A stretch of 42,981 nt of DNA, taken from assembly GCA_947589275.1 (NCBI GenBank), contig CANQAQ010000004.1, positions 1 to 42,981 on the forward strand, written 5' to 3'. Positions 1 through 10,424 of this stretch are shown here, piece by piece (the stretch's first letter is position 1; each line of letters begins with the position of its first letter). Position numbers and translations under genes: made by a program. Under the pieces are notes generated by a model, which had not been told where the DNA came from, ran no database searches, and saw only the letters and a list, made by a program, of their open reading frames with translations. Origin of the DNA: an uncultured Bacilli bacterium (lineage in GTDB: Bacteria > Bacillota_I > Bacilli_A > RF39 > UBA660).

Positions 1-483
1 ATCAGATTTTGAATTATTACTTAATTCTTCATCAGATTTTAAATTATTACTAATAATTATTTGATTAGAACATTCATTATAAGTATTTTTGATATTATCT
101 TCCATTACTTTACTATCTACATCTATAATTTCATCATTAATAACTATATCATCAATTTCTACAGTTTCTGGAACTATATCTTTTTTGCAAATAGAAGCTT
201 TAGAATATCTTTCTTTTTCTTGTAAATCTGCTTTTTTTACTGCACTTGCAATTTCTTTTTGTCTTTTGTAATTTTCTAAACTTTCTTCAACACTAATTTG
301 ATTCTTTTTTTCTATAACATTATCTAATAGTTTATTAGCATTATCTGATATATTCCAAAAAAACTTTCTTATACCTAGGAAAGGTTTTTTACCCTTTTTA
401 GAAATTGAATATGCATCCATAGTTTTTATTGGATGTTTTATTGAATGGCCAATTTTGGCAATTTTTTGTAAAAATTTATTCAT
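1..483 (-). CDS. hypothetical protein (partial, continues past left edge)
   Basis: Open minus-strand frame from ATG at 481-483 (MNKFLQKIAKIGHSIKHPIKTMDAYSISKKGKKPF...) to position 1 with no stop; SD GAGGGGG upstream. Not in the ORF track because it is truncated. Confidence 0.7.
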   Translation of the reverse strand, partial: MNKFLQKIAKIGHSIKHPIKTMDAYSISKKGKKPFLGIRKFFWNISDNANKLLDNVIEKKNQISVEESLENYKRQKEIASAVKKADLQEKERYSKASICKKDIVPETVEIDDIVINDEIIDVDSKVMEDNIKNTYNECSNQIIISNNLKSDEELSNNSKSD

Positions 484-517
484 AAAAATTTCCCCCTCTT
501 TTTAAATGACGGCTGTT

Positions 518-546
518 ATAATATCATATATTGTTTTTTTTGTCAA
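518..546 (-). promoter_or_regulatory. sigma-A-type promoter for the left-edge gene
   Basis: Minus strand TTGACA (541-546), 17-nt spacer, TATTAT (518-523). Confidence 0.6.
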
Positions 547-629
547 ATTATTGCAATAATAAAGAAAAAATAGTATAATTATAGACGTTAATCTTTATTT
601 AACTTTATTATTTTAGAAAGGAGATATTA

Positions 630-2312
630 ATGAAATTATTTGAGAATAATGTAGATACTAAGGTCTTTGCATTAGGTGGTCTTGGGGAAGTTGGAAAAAA
701 CATGTATTGTATTATGCATGGAAATGAATTAATTATTATTGATAGCGGTGTATTATTCCCTGAAGAAACTTTACTTGGAATTGATTATGTTATTCCTGAT
801 TTTAATTTTCTTAAAAAAAATGAAAATAAAATAAGAGGATTATTCATAACACATGGACATGAAGATCATATTGGTAGTATTAATTTCTTACTTCAAAGTG
901 TAAATATACCTACCATATATGCACCTAATCAAGCTGCTAACCTTATTAAAAAGAAACTAGCAGATAGAAATATGAGATATGACAATATAGTTATATATAA
1001 TGAAAATAGTAAATTTAAGTTTAAAAATTTAGAAGTAGAATTTATTTCTACAACTCATTCAATACCAGATAGTTATAGCATTGTTATTAATACACCAAAT
1101 GGTACTATAGTTGAAACAGGTGACTTTAAATTTGATTTTACACCAATAGGTCCGATGGCAAATTTACATAAAATGGCCAAAGTTGGTGAAAAAGGTGTAA
1201 CACTATTACTAAGTGAAAGTACTAATGCTTTAAATCCTGGAATTTCACTAAGTGAATCTAGAGTTGATGCTACTTTAAGTGATTTATTTCAAAGACAAAC
1301 TGGTAGAATTATAGTTGCAACTTTTGCATCAAATGTATATAGATTAAAACATATTATTGAAACATGTAAAAGAAATAATAGAAAAGTAGCCTTATTTGGT
1401 AGAAGTATGGAAACTCAAATTGAGATAGCTATTACATCTGGTTATATAAAAGATACAAATATATTTATAACACCAGAAGAAGCTAATAAAGCAAAACCTG
1501 AAGAAGTATGTTTATTATGTACTGGATCACAAGGAGAACCACTTGCAGCACTATCTAGAATAGCTAATGGAACTGATAGAAAAATAAAATTATTACCTAC
1601 AGATACTGTAATATTTTCATCATCACCTATACCAGGTAATGCTGGTGCAGTAGCTAATACATTAAATAAACTTGCCCTTCAGGGAGTTAAAACATATACA
1701 AATACTTCCTTAAATGAAATTCATTCATCTGGTCATGCAAATCAAGAAGAACTAAAGTTAATGCTTAGATTAATTAAACCAAAATATTTAATGCCAATTC
1801 ATGGTGAATATAGAATGCTAAAAGCACATGCAGATTTAGCAATAGCATGCGATATACCAAAAGAAAATATATTTATTATGCAAAATGGAGATGTATTATC
1901 TATTTTAAATAATAAAGTAAAAAGAGATAAGAGTTTTCCTTGTTATGATATTTATGTAGATGGTAACAGAATTGGTGATATTGGTAATGTTGTTATTAAA
2001 GATAGAAAAATTATGGCAAATGATGGAATACTTGTAGTAATATGTAATATTATTCAAGAAAAAAGATTATTACTTGGAAGAGTTAATATTACAACTAGAG
2101 GTTTTGTGTTAGTAAATGAAAATGAAGAATTACTTAAAGAAATAGAAAATAAAGCATTTGATGTAATTGTTAAAGAACTAAAGAATAAGAAATTTAATTA
2201 TACTGATTTAAAGAATCAAATAATAAATGAACTTGCTCCATTTTTACTAGAAAAAACAGGAAGAAAACCTATAGTACTTCCTGTAATAATGGATATAAAA
2301 AATACCTTATAA
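630..2312 (+). CDS. rnj: ribonuclease J
   Basis: GGLGEVGKNMY, THGHEDHIG and IHGEYRML motifs of RNase J metallo-beta-lactamase/beta-CASP family; SD GAAAGGAGAT. Confidence 0.95.
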   Translation: MKLFENNVDTKVFALGGLGEVGKNMYCIMHGNELIIIDSGVLFPEETLLGIDYVIPDFNFLKKNENKIRGLFITHGHEDHIGSINFLLQSVNIPTIYAPNQAANLIKKKLADRNMRYDNIVIYNENSKFKFKNLEVEFISTTHSIPDSYSIVINTPNGTIVETGDFKFDFTPIGPMANLHKMAKVGEKGVTLLLSESTNALNPGISLSESRVDATLSDLFQRQTGRIIVATFASNVYRLKHIIETCKRNNRKVALFGRSMETQIEIAITSGYIKDTNIFITPEEANKAKPEEVCLLCTGSQGEPLAALSRIANGTDRKIKLLPTDTVIFSSSPIPGNAGAVANTLNKLALQGVKTYTNTSLNEIHSSGHANQEELKLMLRLIKPKYLMPIHGEYRMLKAHADLAIACDIPKENIFIMQNGDVLSILNNKVKRDKSFPCYDIYVDGNRIGDIGNVVIKDRKIMANDGILVVICNIIQEKRLLLGRVNITTRGFVLVNENEELLKEIENKAFDVIVKELKNKKFNYTDLKNQIINELAPFLLEKTGRKPIVLPVIMDIKNTL

Positions 2313-2321
2313 CAAGGTATT
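2301..2321. terminator. bidirectional intrinsic terminator between rnj and pnp
   Basis: AATACCTT-ATAAC-AAGGTATT with T-tract on the + side and A-tract upstream (T-tract on the - side). Confidence 0.75.
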
Positions 2322-2324
2322 TTT

Positions 2325-4496
2325 TTATTCTTTAATTTCTTTTTCTTCCTTTTTAATAGGTTTTGGAAGTGCTTCTTTTCTAGATAGATTTAATTTACCC
2401 TTTTTATCATATCCAGTTGCTTTTACTATAATTTCATCACCAATTGATACTATATCTGATGGTTTTTCTACTCTTTCATGAGCTAATTGAGAAACATGTA
2501 CTAGACCTTCACATCCATCCCATAGTTCTACAAAGCAACCAAAATCATGTATATCAACTACTTTTCCAGTATATATTTTTCCTATTTCTACTTCCCTTAC
2601 AACATTTTCAATCATTGATTTAGTTTTTTCAATAACATCCTTATCAGTATGATATATTACTACTCTACCATCATCTTCCAAATCAACTTTTACAGCATTA
2701 ATATCATTTACTGTTTTTGCTCCACTAGCTTCAAGTATTATTTTCGTAATCATCTCTCCGCCCCTACCAATAACATCTTTTATCTTATTTGGATTAATCA
2801 TAAATATTTCTGTTTTAGGAGCATATTTACTTACTTCTTTTCTAGGTTCTGGTATAGTACTTTCTATCAAATCAAGTACTTCCATTCTAGCAATTTTTGC
2901 TTGAGATAATGCTTCTTTAAGTATTTGTTTTGTAATACCTTTTATTTTTATATCCATTTGTAGTGCACAAATACCATTTCTTGTACCTGCAACTTTGAAA
3001 TCCATATCACCTAAATGATCTTCCATACCCTGTATATCTGTTAAAATTGTATAATCATCACCATCAGTAATAAGTCCCATAGCTATACCTGCAACTGGAG
3101 CTTTTATTGGTACACCTGCAGTCATTAAGCTCATACATCCAGCACATATTGAGGCTTGTGATGATGAACCATTAGATTCTAAAGTTTCAGAAACTACCCT
3201 AATCGTATATGGAAATTCTTCTTCACTAGGTATTACTTGTGCTAATGCTCTTTCACCTAATGCACCATGCCCTATTTCACGTCTACCAGGTGCACCGTAT
3301 CTACCTGTTTCACCAACACAAAATTGTGGGAAATTATAATGTAACATAAATCTTTTTTCTTCTTCTAACTCAAGTCCATCAAGAATTTGATGTTCACCAA
3401 GAGCACCTAAAGTAGTAACACTAAGAGATTGAGTTTCACCTCTTGTAAATAATGCAGATCCATGTGTTCTAGGAAGTAAATCAATACTAGCTGAAAGAGG
3501 TCTTATTTGTGTCATACTTCTTCCATCAGCACGAATATGCTCTTTAACTACTATTTTTCTAAATACATCATATTCAACTTTTTCAAGTGCAAGTTTTACT
3601 GCAGTAATTAATTTAGTAAACTCTTCTTCATCCATATTATTTTTATTTTCTTCGGTATACTTTTCTACTATTTCTTCTTTTATCTTATCAATTGTTTCAT
3701 ATTTTTCTAGTTTATCTTTTATTCTTAAAGCTTTATCTAATTTTTCCATAGATAAATTTTTAACATTATTAAACAATTCATCAGGTATTTCAAGAACTTC
3801 ATACTCCATTTTTTCTTCACCAATATCAGCTATTATCTCTTCTTGAAATTTTACTAATTCCTTTATGGCATCATGACCAAACATAAGTGCTTCAAGCATA
3901 TCTTCTTCAGATACTTGTTTTGCACCTGCTTCTACCATATTAATTGCTTCTTTAGTTCCAGCAACAGTTAAATCTATATCACTAATTTCTAATTGCTCAG
4001 CAGTAGGATTTATAACAAATTCACCATTAATTCTACCTACTTTAACTCCAGCTATTGGTCCATCAAATGGAATTTTGCTTATAGATGTTGCAAGTGAAGA
4101 TCCAAACATTGCAGCCATTTCTGGTGAATTATCCTGATCAACAGATAAGATAGTATTAACTATTTGAACCTCATTCCTAAAATTTTCAGGAAATAATGGT
4201 CTCATAGGTCTATCTATCATTCTAGCTGCTAAAGTAGCATTATCACTTGGTCTACTTTCTCTTTTTATGAAACCACCTGGAATTTTACCAACAGAATATA
4301 ATTTTTCTTGATATAAAACCATCAATGGGAAAAAGTCTGATAAAACATTTGCATTATCAGATACTACTACTGTTGATAAAATAACAGTATCACCATATCT
4401 AATAAGAACAGACCCATCTGCTTGCTTAGCTAATTCTCCATGTTCAACTACTAACTTTCTTCCTCTAAAATCTAATTCATATACTTTCTTTCCCAT
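2325..4496 (-). CDS. pnp: polyribonucleotide nucleotidyltransferase
   Basis: Two RNase PH domains, KH ([17 protein letters not shown]) and C-terminal S1 domain. Confidence 0.97.
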   Translation of the reverse strand: MGKKVYELDFRGRKLVVEHGELAKQADGSVLIRYGDTVILSTVVVSDNANVLSDFFPLMVLYQEKLYSVGKIPGGFIKRESRPSDNATLAARMIDRPMRPLFPENFRNEVQIVNTILSVDQDNSPEMAAMFGSSLATSISKIPFDGPIAGVKVGRINGEFVINPTAEQLEISDIDLTVAGTKEAINMVEAGAKQVSEEDMLEALMFGHDAIKELVKFQEEIIADIGEEKMEYEVLEIPDELFNNVKNLSMEKLDKALRIKDKLEKYETIDKIKEEIVEKYTEENKNNMDEEEFTKLITAVKLALEKVEYDVFRKIVVKEHIRADGRSMTQIRPLSASIDLLPRTHGSALFTRGETQSLSVTTLGALGEHQILDGLELEEEKRFMLHYNFPQFCVGETGRYGAPGRREIGHGALGERALAQVIPSEEEFPYTIRVVSETLESNGSSSQASICAGCMSLMTAGVPIKAPVAGIAMGLITDGDDYTILTDIQGMEDHLGDMDFKVAGTRNGICALQMDIKIKGITKQILKEALSQAKIARMEVLDLIESTIPEPRKEVSKYAPKTEIFMINPNKIKDVIGRGGEMITKIILEASGAKTVNDINAVKVDLEDDGRVVIYHTDKDVIEKTKSMIENVVREVEIGKIYTGKVVDIHDFGCFVELWDGCEGLVHVSQLAHERVEKPSDIVSIGDEIIVKATGYDKKGKLNLSRKEALPKPIKKEEKEIKE

Positions 4497-4545
4497 AAAA
4501 CTCTCCTTTAACTAAATCTAATTGTAACACAATTTAGACAAAATA

Positions 4546-4566
4546 AAAAGCACTGTATGTGCTTTT
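4546..4566 (-). terminator. intrinsic terminator/attenuator between rpsO and pnp
   Basis: Minus strand AAAAGCAC-ATACA-GTGCTTTT followed by T-rich tract. Confidence 0.6.
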
Positions 4567-4569
4567 ATA

Positions 4570-4839
4570 CTATTTTCTTAATCCTAATTTTTTAATTAAT
4601 ACTCTATATCTGTTAATATCTGTTTTCTTCAAATATTCAAGAAGGTTACGACGTCTACCAACTTTCATAAGTAATCCTTTTTTTGAATGGAAATCATGAA
4701 TATTAACTTTTAAATGATTTGTTAATTTCTGTATTTCTTTTGTAAGAATAGCTATTTGTACTTCTGGTGATCCTGTATCATTCTCATGTGTAGCATATTC
4801 TTTTATAATACTTTCTTTTTCAGATTTTAATAATGCCAT
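4570..4839 (-). CDS. rpsO: 30S ribosomal protein S15
   Basis: [36 protein letters not shown]...; start corrected from the track's 4920 to the ATG with SD AAGGAGGAAAT. Confidence 0.95.
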   Translation of the reverse strand: MALLKSEKESIIKEYATHENDTGSPEVQIAILTKEIQKLTNHLKVNIHDFHSKKGLLMKVGRRRNLLEYLKKTDINRYRVLIKKLGLRK

Positions 4840-4876
4840 TTTTATTTCCTCCTTATTTATATTTGCCTTTAACGTA

Positions 4877-4901
4877 GTATATGGTCGGAAATTCCATATA
4901 C
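4877..4901 (-). promoter_or_regulatory. rpsO leader hairpin, possible S15 autoregulatory structure
   Basis: Minus strand GTATATGG-AATTTCCGA-CCATATAC in the rpsO 5' UTR. Confidence 0.4.
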
Positions 4902-4973
4902 CAAGAAAAAGGTACAACAATAATATACATTAATTATTAAAATTAATCAAGTATTATTTTAAATTTATATATT

Positions 4974-5840
4974 TTAATTAACAAAAACTTTTTTTGCTCT
5001 AACTATTTTATTATTATCTTTATCAATAACATAAATCGCAACTAGTTCATTTTTATAAATAAATCCAAACTTATTATAATCATATATATTTTCTAATTTC
5101 ATACCATTTTTAACTTTTATAAATAAACTTTCATCTATTTCAATTAATGGTAAATCTACTGCATCTTTCATTTTTATAATGTTAAAATTGTCATTTAAAT
5201 CTTCTATTTTTATTGCATCTTCAATTTTAAATTTACCTTGTCTTATTCTAATTAAATCTGACATAGTACCAATTTGATTTAATTTAGTGCATATATCCCT
5301 TATCAAACTTCTAATATAAGTTCCTTTACTAACAACACATCTAAATTTAAATTTAATAGTATCTTCTAAATATATAATATCGTCTAATAACTCAATTTCT
5401 TTTATATAAACTTCCTTAATAGGTAATATAATACTTTCGTTATTTCGTGCATATTCATATAGCTTTTTTCCATTAACCTTAATAGCGCTATAAATTGGAA
5501 CTTCCATTTGATATTTTCCTTTAAATAAATTAAGTACCTTTACAATAGAATTTCTTTCAATATTTTTAGGTTTTTCTCTTTTTAAAACATTACCTGTAAT
5601 ATCTAATGTATCAGTCATTATACCAATAGTCACTTCTGCAATATATTCCTTATCTAAAGCTAATATATCTTCTACTATTTTTAATCCTTTATTAACTGCT
5701 AAAACAAGTACTCCACTAGCAATTGGATCAAGGGTACCAGTATGACCTATTTTCTTAGTACCTAATTTTTTGCATGCTATATTAACAACATCCCTACTTG
5801 TCATATTTTTTTCTTTATTTATTATTATAATTCCATCCAT
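4974..5840 (-). CDS. truB: tRNA pseudouridine(55) synthase
   Basis: MDGIIIINKEKNMTSRDVV, GHTGTLDPIASGVL; start trimmed to ATG after AGGTGATAAAT. Confidence 0.95.
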   Translation of the reverse strand: MDGIIIINKEKNMTSRDVVNIACKKLGTKKIGHTGTLDPIASGVLVLAVNKGLKIVEDILALDKEYIAEVTIGIMTDTLDITGNVLKREKPKNIERNSIVKVLNLFKGKYQMEVPIYSAIKVNGKKLYEYARNNESIILPIKEVYIKEIELLDDIIYLEDTIKFKFRCVVSKGTYIRSLIRDICTKLNQIGTMSDLIRIRQGKFKIEDAIKIEDLNDNFNIIKMKDAVDLPLIEIDESLFIKVKNGMKLENIYDYNKFGFIYKNELVAIYVIDKDNNKIVRAKKVFVN

Positions 5841-5881
5841 ATTTATCACCTACTTAATAAAAAAATAGATATTATTTCAAT

Positions 5882-6511
5882 CTATTTTGCTTTTACAGAT
5901 GACATATAATTATTTACTTTTGTAGCCCATGCTGTACTTTCTGCATACTTTTTATTCATAGTTTCAGGTGTTGTAAGTCCATATGCATAATAGTTGTTAG
6001 CAAGATTATCAATAAAACCTCTTATACCATCATCTAATGTTGGATATGATCTATACCCACCACTACAATTTGGACTTCCTTTTTGACCACCTACATTATT
6101 ACAACTTCTAACTAAATTGCTACATGTCCATTTACAACCTGTTTCTAAAAGCATTATACTTACAGCAAGATAAGGATCAACACCTTTTTCTAATGAATAA
6201 GATGCAAAAAGATAACCTTTACCTTGAACAGTTGAATTAAGTGATCTATCTAATTTTTGTGATAATTCATTCATTGTAAGTCCATCATAAACAATTACTT
6301 TTTTATTAATATTATCATCTTTACCATATTCATTTATATTATCTACTATCTTTGACTCTTGCTGTATATTAGCACCATAAATTTGGTTTAAAATTATTTT
6401 AATATCATCTTTACTAACACTAGATAAAATGCTAGAAAAAGCGACTAAACTTATAATAGAGCAAAGAAATACTACTATAACTTTCTCATTAATTAACCGA
6501 TATATTTTCAC
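5882..6511 (-). CDS. secreted/anchored glucosaminidase (lysozyme-like) domain protein
   Basis: N-terminal hydrophobic segment; SYSLEKGVDPYLAVSIMLLETGC...NNVGGQKGSPNCSGGYRSYPTLDDGIRGFIDNL pattern of glucosaminidase/SLT folds. Confidence 0.7.
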   Translation of the reverse strand: MKIYRLINEKVIVVFLCSIISLVAFSSILSSVSKDDIKIILNQIYGANIQQESKIVDNINEYGKDDNINKKVIVYDGLTMNELSQKLDRSLNSTVQGKGYLFASYSLEKGVDPYLAVSIMLLETGCKWTCSNLVRSCNNVGGQKGSPNCSGGYRSYPTLDDGIRGFIDNLANNYYAYGLTTPETMNKKYAESTAWATKVNNYMSSVKAK

Positions 6512-6577
6512 AATTTCACCTCATTTATAATAAGCGAAAACGTACTAATAATATCATATTTTAATGTATTAGTCAAA

Positions 6578-7516
6578 TTAACTTTTTATTTTTACCATAA
6601 CCATAAGAATCCCAATTACTATTGTAATAACAATAATAGATATTATTATTATATTTGAAAATCCCGTATTATTTATAGGTTTTATATTATATGAACTTAT
6701 TTTTATATCTTTTTCTTTTAGTTTATCTTTTACTTTTTGTTCTATATATTTATATTCATCTGAGATTGTTTCAAGTTCAAGTGTAGTTTCAAATAAAATT
6801 GGATTTTCATAATTAAATTCTATGCATAAATCTAAAATATTATCTATAAGAAGATCATAATCTTTTTCTATTTTTGAAAATTTTATACATTTTATATTAT
6901 TATTTGTAATCTTAAACCATTTTTCTAAGGACAAGTCTTTCTCATTTTTTAAAGCAGAATCAACATTTAAACAAAGGCCAACATAATTACTTGCTTCTTC
7001 TTCAGTAAAACCAAAATCCTTTACTAATAATCTTCTTGCATAAACTATAATATCTGATACTTGATTTATATTATAACCAAAAGTTTTTTGATCAGTACAT
7101 GCAGTATTTTCAACAGCTATTATTATTCTATTAGAAGCAAGTGTAGCTATTCCAGTTACTATATTTAAAAAATATTTTTTTTGCTCATCTACAGTTGACC
7201 ATTCAAACAAATCTAATAATAAATTAGATGCATCTATTGTTATCATTTTAATATTATTTGAAACTAATTTTTTTACTTTTGAATCAAGATTTTTAATATT
7301 ACTTAAATTAGGATTAATAGGTGGTACATGAAAAATAATATTACCCCTATATGCCTTTAATATATTAGATATATCAAAATCTTTACCATCAGATCTCATT
7401 TGAAGTTCTGTATTATAAGATTGAAGTTTTGTTGAGGTTTTACATCTTTCTAGTTGATTTCCTTGTATTAAATAACCAGCTTTATATGAAATACCAATTT
7501 GATTAATTAAATCCAT
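6578..7516 (-). CDS. TIM-barrel (endonuclease IV/xylose isomerase-like) protein with C-terminal transmembrane anchor
   Basis: FHVPPINPNLSN, IIAVENTACTD and GLCLNVDSALKN resemble Nfo blocks; C-terminal FSNIIIISIIVITIVIGILMVMV. Confidence 0.5.
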   Translation of the reverse strand: MDLINQIGISYKAGYLIQGNQLERCKTSTKLQSYNTELQMRSDGKDFDISNILKAYRGNIIFHVPPINPNLSNIKNLDSKVKKLVSNNIKMITIDASNLLLDLFEWSTVDEQKKYFLNIVTGIATLASNRIIIAVENTACTDQKTFGYNINQVSDIIVYARRLLVKDFGFTEEEASNYVGLCLNVDSALKNEKDLSLEKWFKITNNNIKCIKFSKIEKDYDLLIDNILDLCIEFNYENPILFETTLELETISDEYKYIEQKVKDKLKEKDIKISSYNIKPINNTGFSNIIIISIIVITIVIGILMVMVKIKS

Positions 7517-7618
7517 TTACCTCAACTCCTATTACTACCATTAATTATATTATACAGTATGTTTTATATTTTTTAAAGTAAAAAGTAAAAAATATAAGAA
7601 ATTTTTCTTATATTTTAA

Positions 7619-7963
7619 TTAATCATTTTTATGTATCTGTTTTATAATTTTCTCGATGTTATTACCATAATCTATAGAATCATCATATTTAAAATTAAGT
7701 TCTGGAATTTTTCTCATTTCTAGTTTTCTTTTTATAAGTTCTGATCTAATAAAATTAGATGCTCCATTTAAATCATCTATACATTTGTCTTTTTTAGTAT
7801 TATCTAGTACTGTACAATATACTTTTGCATAAGACAAATCACTTGATAAATCTATATGAGTGATTGTTACAAATTTAATATCTTCATCTTTAATTTCAGT
7901 CATTAATATCTCACTTATTTCCTTAACTAGAAGATTTGCAAGTCTTTCTGTTTTTATACTCAT
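7619..7963 (-). CDS. rbfA: ribosome-binding factor A
   Basis: RANLLVKEISEIL..., DLSYAKVYCTVL, KIPELNFKYDDSIDYGNNIEKII. Confidence 0.93.
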   Translation of the reverse strand: MSIKTERLANLLVKEISEILMTEIKDEDIKFVTITHIDLSSDLSYAKVYCTVLDNTKKDKCIDDLNGASNFIRSELIKRKLEMRKIPELNFKYDDSIDYGNNIEKIIKQIHKND

Positions 7964-7980
7964 AATAACACCTCTTAAAT

Positions 7981-10128
7981 TTATCTTTGTATTTCTACCA
8001 TTTCATAAGCTTGAATAATATCATTTTCTTTTATATCATTGAAATTTTGTAATGTTATACCACACTCAAATCCCTTTTTTATTTCCTTTGCTTGATCTTT
8101 TTCTTTTTGAAGAGAATTAATTAAACCATCATAAATAACAACTCCATCACGAATTAATCTTGCTTTAGCACTTGATTTTATAACTCCATCAATTACCATA
8201 GATCCAGCGATTGAACCAACTTTTGAAAATTTAAATAACTTTCTAACCTCTGCTTCTCCTAATATTTTTTCTTCATATTCAGGCTCTAACATACCTTTCA
8301 TAGCAGCTTCCATTTCTTCTACAACTTTATATATTATATTATGAAGTCTTATATCAACATTATATTGCTTTGCATAATCCATTGTTTTAGCATTTGGTCT
8401 TACATTAAATCCAATTATTATTGCATCTGATGCATTTGCTAAAACTATATCACTTTCAGTTATCGTTCCAACACCACTTCTAATTACTTTTATTCTTACA
8501 TCTTCTACTTCTATCTTAGATAAGGCATTTTTAACAGCTTCTTCAGTTCCTTTAACATCTGTTTTAAGGACAACATTAATTTCTTTTATACCTGATTGTA
8601 TTTTATTAAATAAATCATCTAATGTTACCTTGCTAGTAACTTTAGTATTTTCTAATTTAGATTGTTCTTTTCTATTATCTGCAACTGTTTTAGCTTCCTT
8701 TTCTGTTTCAAATGCCATAAATCTATCTCCTGATGATGGAACATCATTTAAACCAGTTATCTCAACCGGTGTTGATGGAAGTGCAGAAACTACTTCATTA
8801 CCTAAATCATCTCTTAAAGTTCTAACTTTACCATATGTCGTACCAACAACTATAGGATCACCTAATCTAAGGGTTCCATTTTGAACAAGTAATGTTACCG
8901 TTGACCCAACATTTTTATCTAATTTAGATTCTATTACAGTACCCATTGCATATCTATTTGGATTAGCTTTTAATTCTTCCATCTCAGATATTAATTGAAT
9001 ACTTTCAAGAAGTTTATCAATACCTTCACCTGTTAAAGCAGAAATCTTATTATATATTACATTTCCACCCCATTCTTCAGGCATTAAATCATGCGCTGCC
9101 ATCTCATTCATAACTTTCTCTGGATTTGCTCCTGGTTTATCTATTTTATTTATTGCAACTATTATTGGAACACCAGCTGCTTTAGCATGATCAATTGCTT
9201 CTTCAGTTTGTGGCATTACACCATCATCTGCAGCAACTATTATTATAACTATATCAGTTACTGCTGCTCCTCTTGCTCTCATTTCTGTAAAAGCTTCATG
9301 ACCTGGTGTATCTATAAATGTTATTTTTTTACCATTTTTTTCTATCTGATACGCACCGATGTGTTGTGTTATGCCGCCAAATTCACCATTAACTACATGA
9401 CTATTACGAATATAGTCTAAAAGACTTGTTTTCCCATGATCTACATGACCCATAATAGTTACAACTGGAGGTCTAGATACCAAATCTTTTGGATCATCAT
9501 TTATCTCAAATTTTTCAAAATTATTCTTATCTTGTGATTCGTAACTTTTTATCTTTTTATTATAATCTATAACAATCATTTCAACAACATCATAGGTAAG
9601 ACTATCATTCAAACTTGCCATTACACCTAAATTCATTAGTTTTTTTATTATTTCTGTTGGATTAACATTTAATTCTTTTGCAAGCATACTAACAGTCATA
9701 TTTTCTTTATACAAAATAATATCTTCAGTATTAGATGCTTCATTTTGAGTTAATTTTTCCTTATTTTTATACATTTCTTTCTTTTTAGCACTTATATCTT
9801 CTTTTGATGATTCACTTTTCTTTTTCATCTTCTGCTTTTTAATTGTATCATCAAATTTTATATGTGAAGCACTTGCAAGTTCTATAGCCTTATCTTCTAA
9901 CTCTTCATCTAAATCATAATCTTTATCTATTGTTTCTTCTTCAATGTACTTTGTTTCATCTTCATCATTGTTATTCATTGTAAGAACATTATCTAAATCA
10001 ATTACTTCATCTTCTGATAATATATCATCTTCAGTTTCAACATTAAATCCTAATTCTTTTGCTTTACTTAAGACTACTTTTACATCAACATTTATGTCTA
10101 ATGCATATTCTTTAACACTCATCTCCAT
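7981..10128 (-). CDS. infB: translation initiation factor IF-2
   Basis: RPPVVTIMGHVDHGKTSLLDYIR, TPGHEAFTEMRARGA, NKIDKP. Confidence 0.98.
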   Translation of the reverse strand: MEMSVKEYALDINVDVKVVLSKAKELGFNVETEDDILSEDEVIDLDNVLTMNNNDEDETKYIEEETIDKDYDLDEELEDKAIELASASHIKFDDTIKKQKMKKKSESSKEDISAKKKEMYKNKEKLTQNEASNTEDIILYKENMTVSMLAKELNVNPTEIIKKLMNLGVMASLNDSLTYDVVEMIVIDYNKKIKSYESQDKNNFEKFEINDDPKDLVSRPPVVTIMGHVDHGKTSLLDYIRNSHVVNGEFGGITQHIGAYQIEKNGKKITFIDTPGHEAFTEMRARGAAVTDIVIIIVAADDGVMPQTEEAIDHAKAAGVPIIVAINKIDKPGANPEKVMNEMAAHDLMPEEWGGNVIYNKISALTGEGIDKLLESIQLISEMEELKANPNRYAMGTVIESKLDKNVGSTVTLLVQNGTLRLGDPIVVGTTYGKVRTLRDDLGNEVVSALPSTPVEITGLNDVPSSGDRFMAFETEKEAKTVADNRKEQSKLENTKVTSKVTLDDLFNKIQSGIKEINVVLKTDVKGTEEAVKNALSKIEVEDVRIKVIRSGVGTITESDIVLANASDAIIIGFNVRPNAKTMDYAKQYNVDIRLHNIIYKVVEEMEAAMKGMLEPEYEEKILGEAEVRKLFKFSKVGSIAGSMVIDGVIKSSAKARLIRDGVVIYDGLINSLQKEKDQAKEIKKGFECGITLQNFNDIKENDIIQAYEMVEIQR

Positions 10129-10145
10129 CAGTAATCACCTCTTTC

Positions 10146-10415
10146 TTAGTTTTTACTATTAATTATATTATTAAGTTCATCATATATTTCATCTGGAACT
10201 GGTATTTGCAAATGCTTATCTAATATTTTTCTTTCTTTTGCAATTTTAATAACATCTATATCTCTTTTAACATATGCACCTCTACCATTTAATTTTCCAG
10301 TCAAATCAACAAATACTTCATTATTATTATTTTTTACTACTCTAATAAGTTCTTTTTTTTCTAACTTTTCTTTTGTAACTACACATGTTCTAAGTGGTAT
10401 TTTTCTTTTCTTCAT
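10146..10415 (-). CDS. ylxR: YlxR family RNA-binding protein
   Basis: RKIPLRTCVVTKEKLEKKELIRVV ... GRGAYVKRD; position between nusA and infB. Confidence 0.92.
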   Translation of the reverse strand: MKKRKIPLRTCVVTKEKLEKKELIRVVKNNNNEVFVDLTGKLNGRGAYVKRDIDVIKIAKERKILDKHLQIPVPDEIYDELNNIINSKN

Positions 10416-10424
10416 AAGTCCTCC

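Noticed and set aside
89-271. 60-aa plus-strand ORF at the left edge
   Set aside because: Opposes the open minus-strand CDS that has an SD and promoter; Ser/Ile-rich shadow.
2649-2909. Plus-strand ORF inside pnp, and similar antisense ORFs at 8630, 9091, 9944, 11327, 18260, 20549, 23498, 23742, 27214, 29271, 29713, 31663, 31937, 33918, 34166, 38513, 39032, 42626
   Set aside because: Low-complexity shadows of well-supported genes on the other strand; no SD or family signal.
4840-4920. N-terminal extension of S15 in the ORF track
   Set aside because: S15 begins at MALLKSEKE with a strong SD; the extension translates the structured leader.
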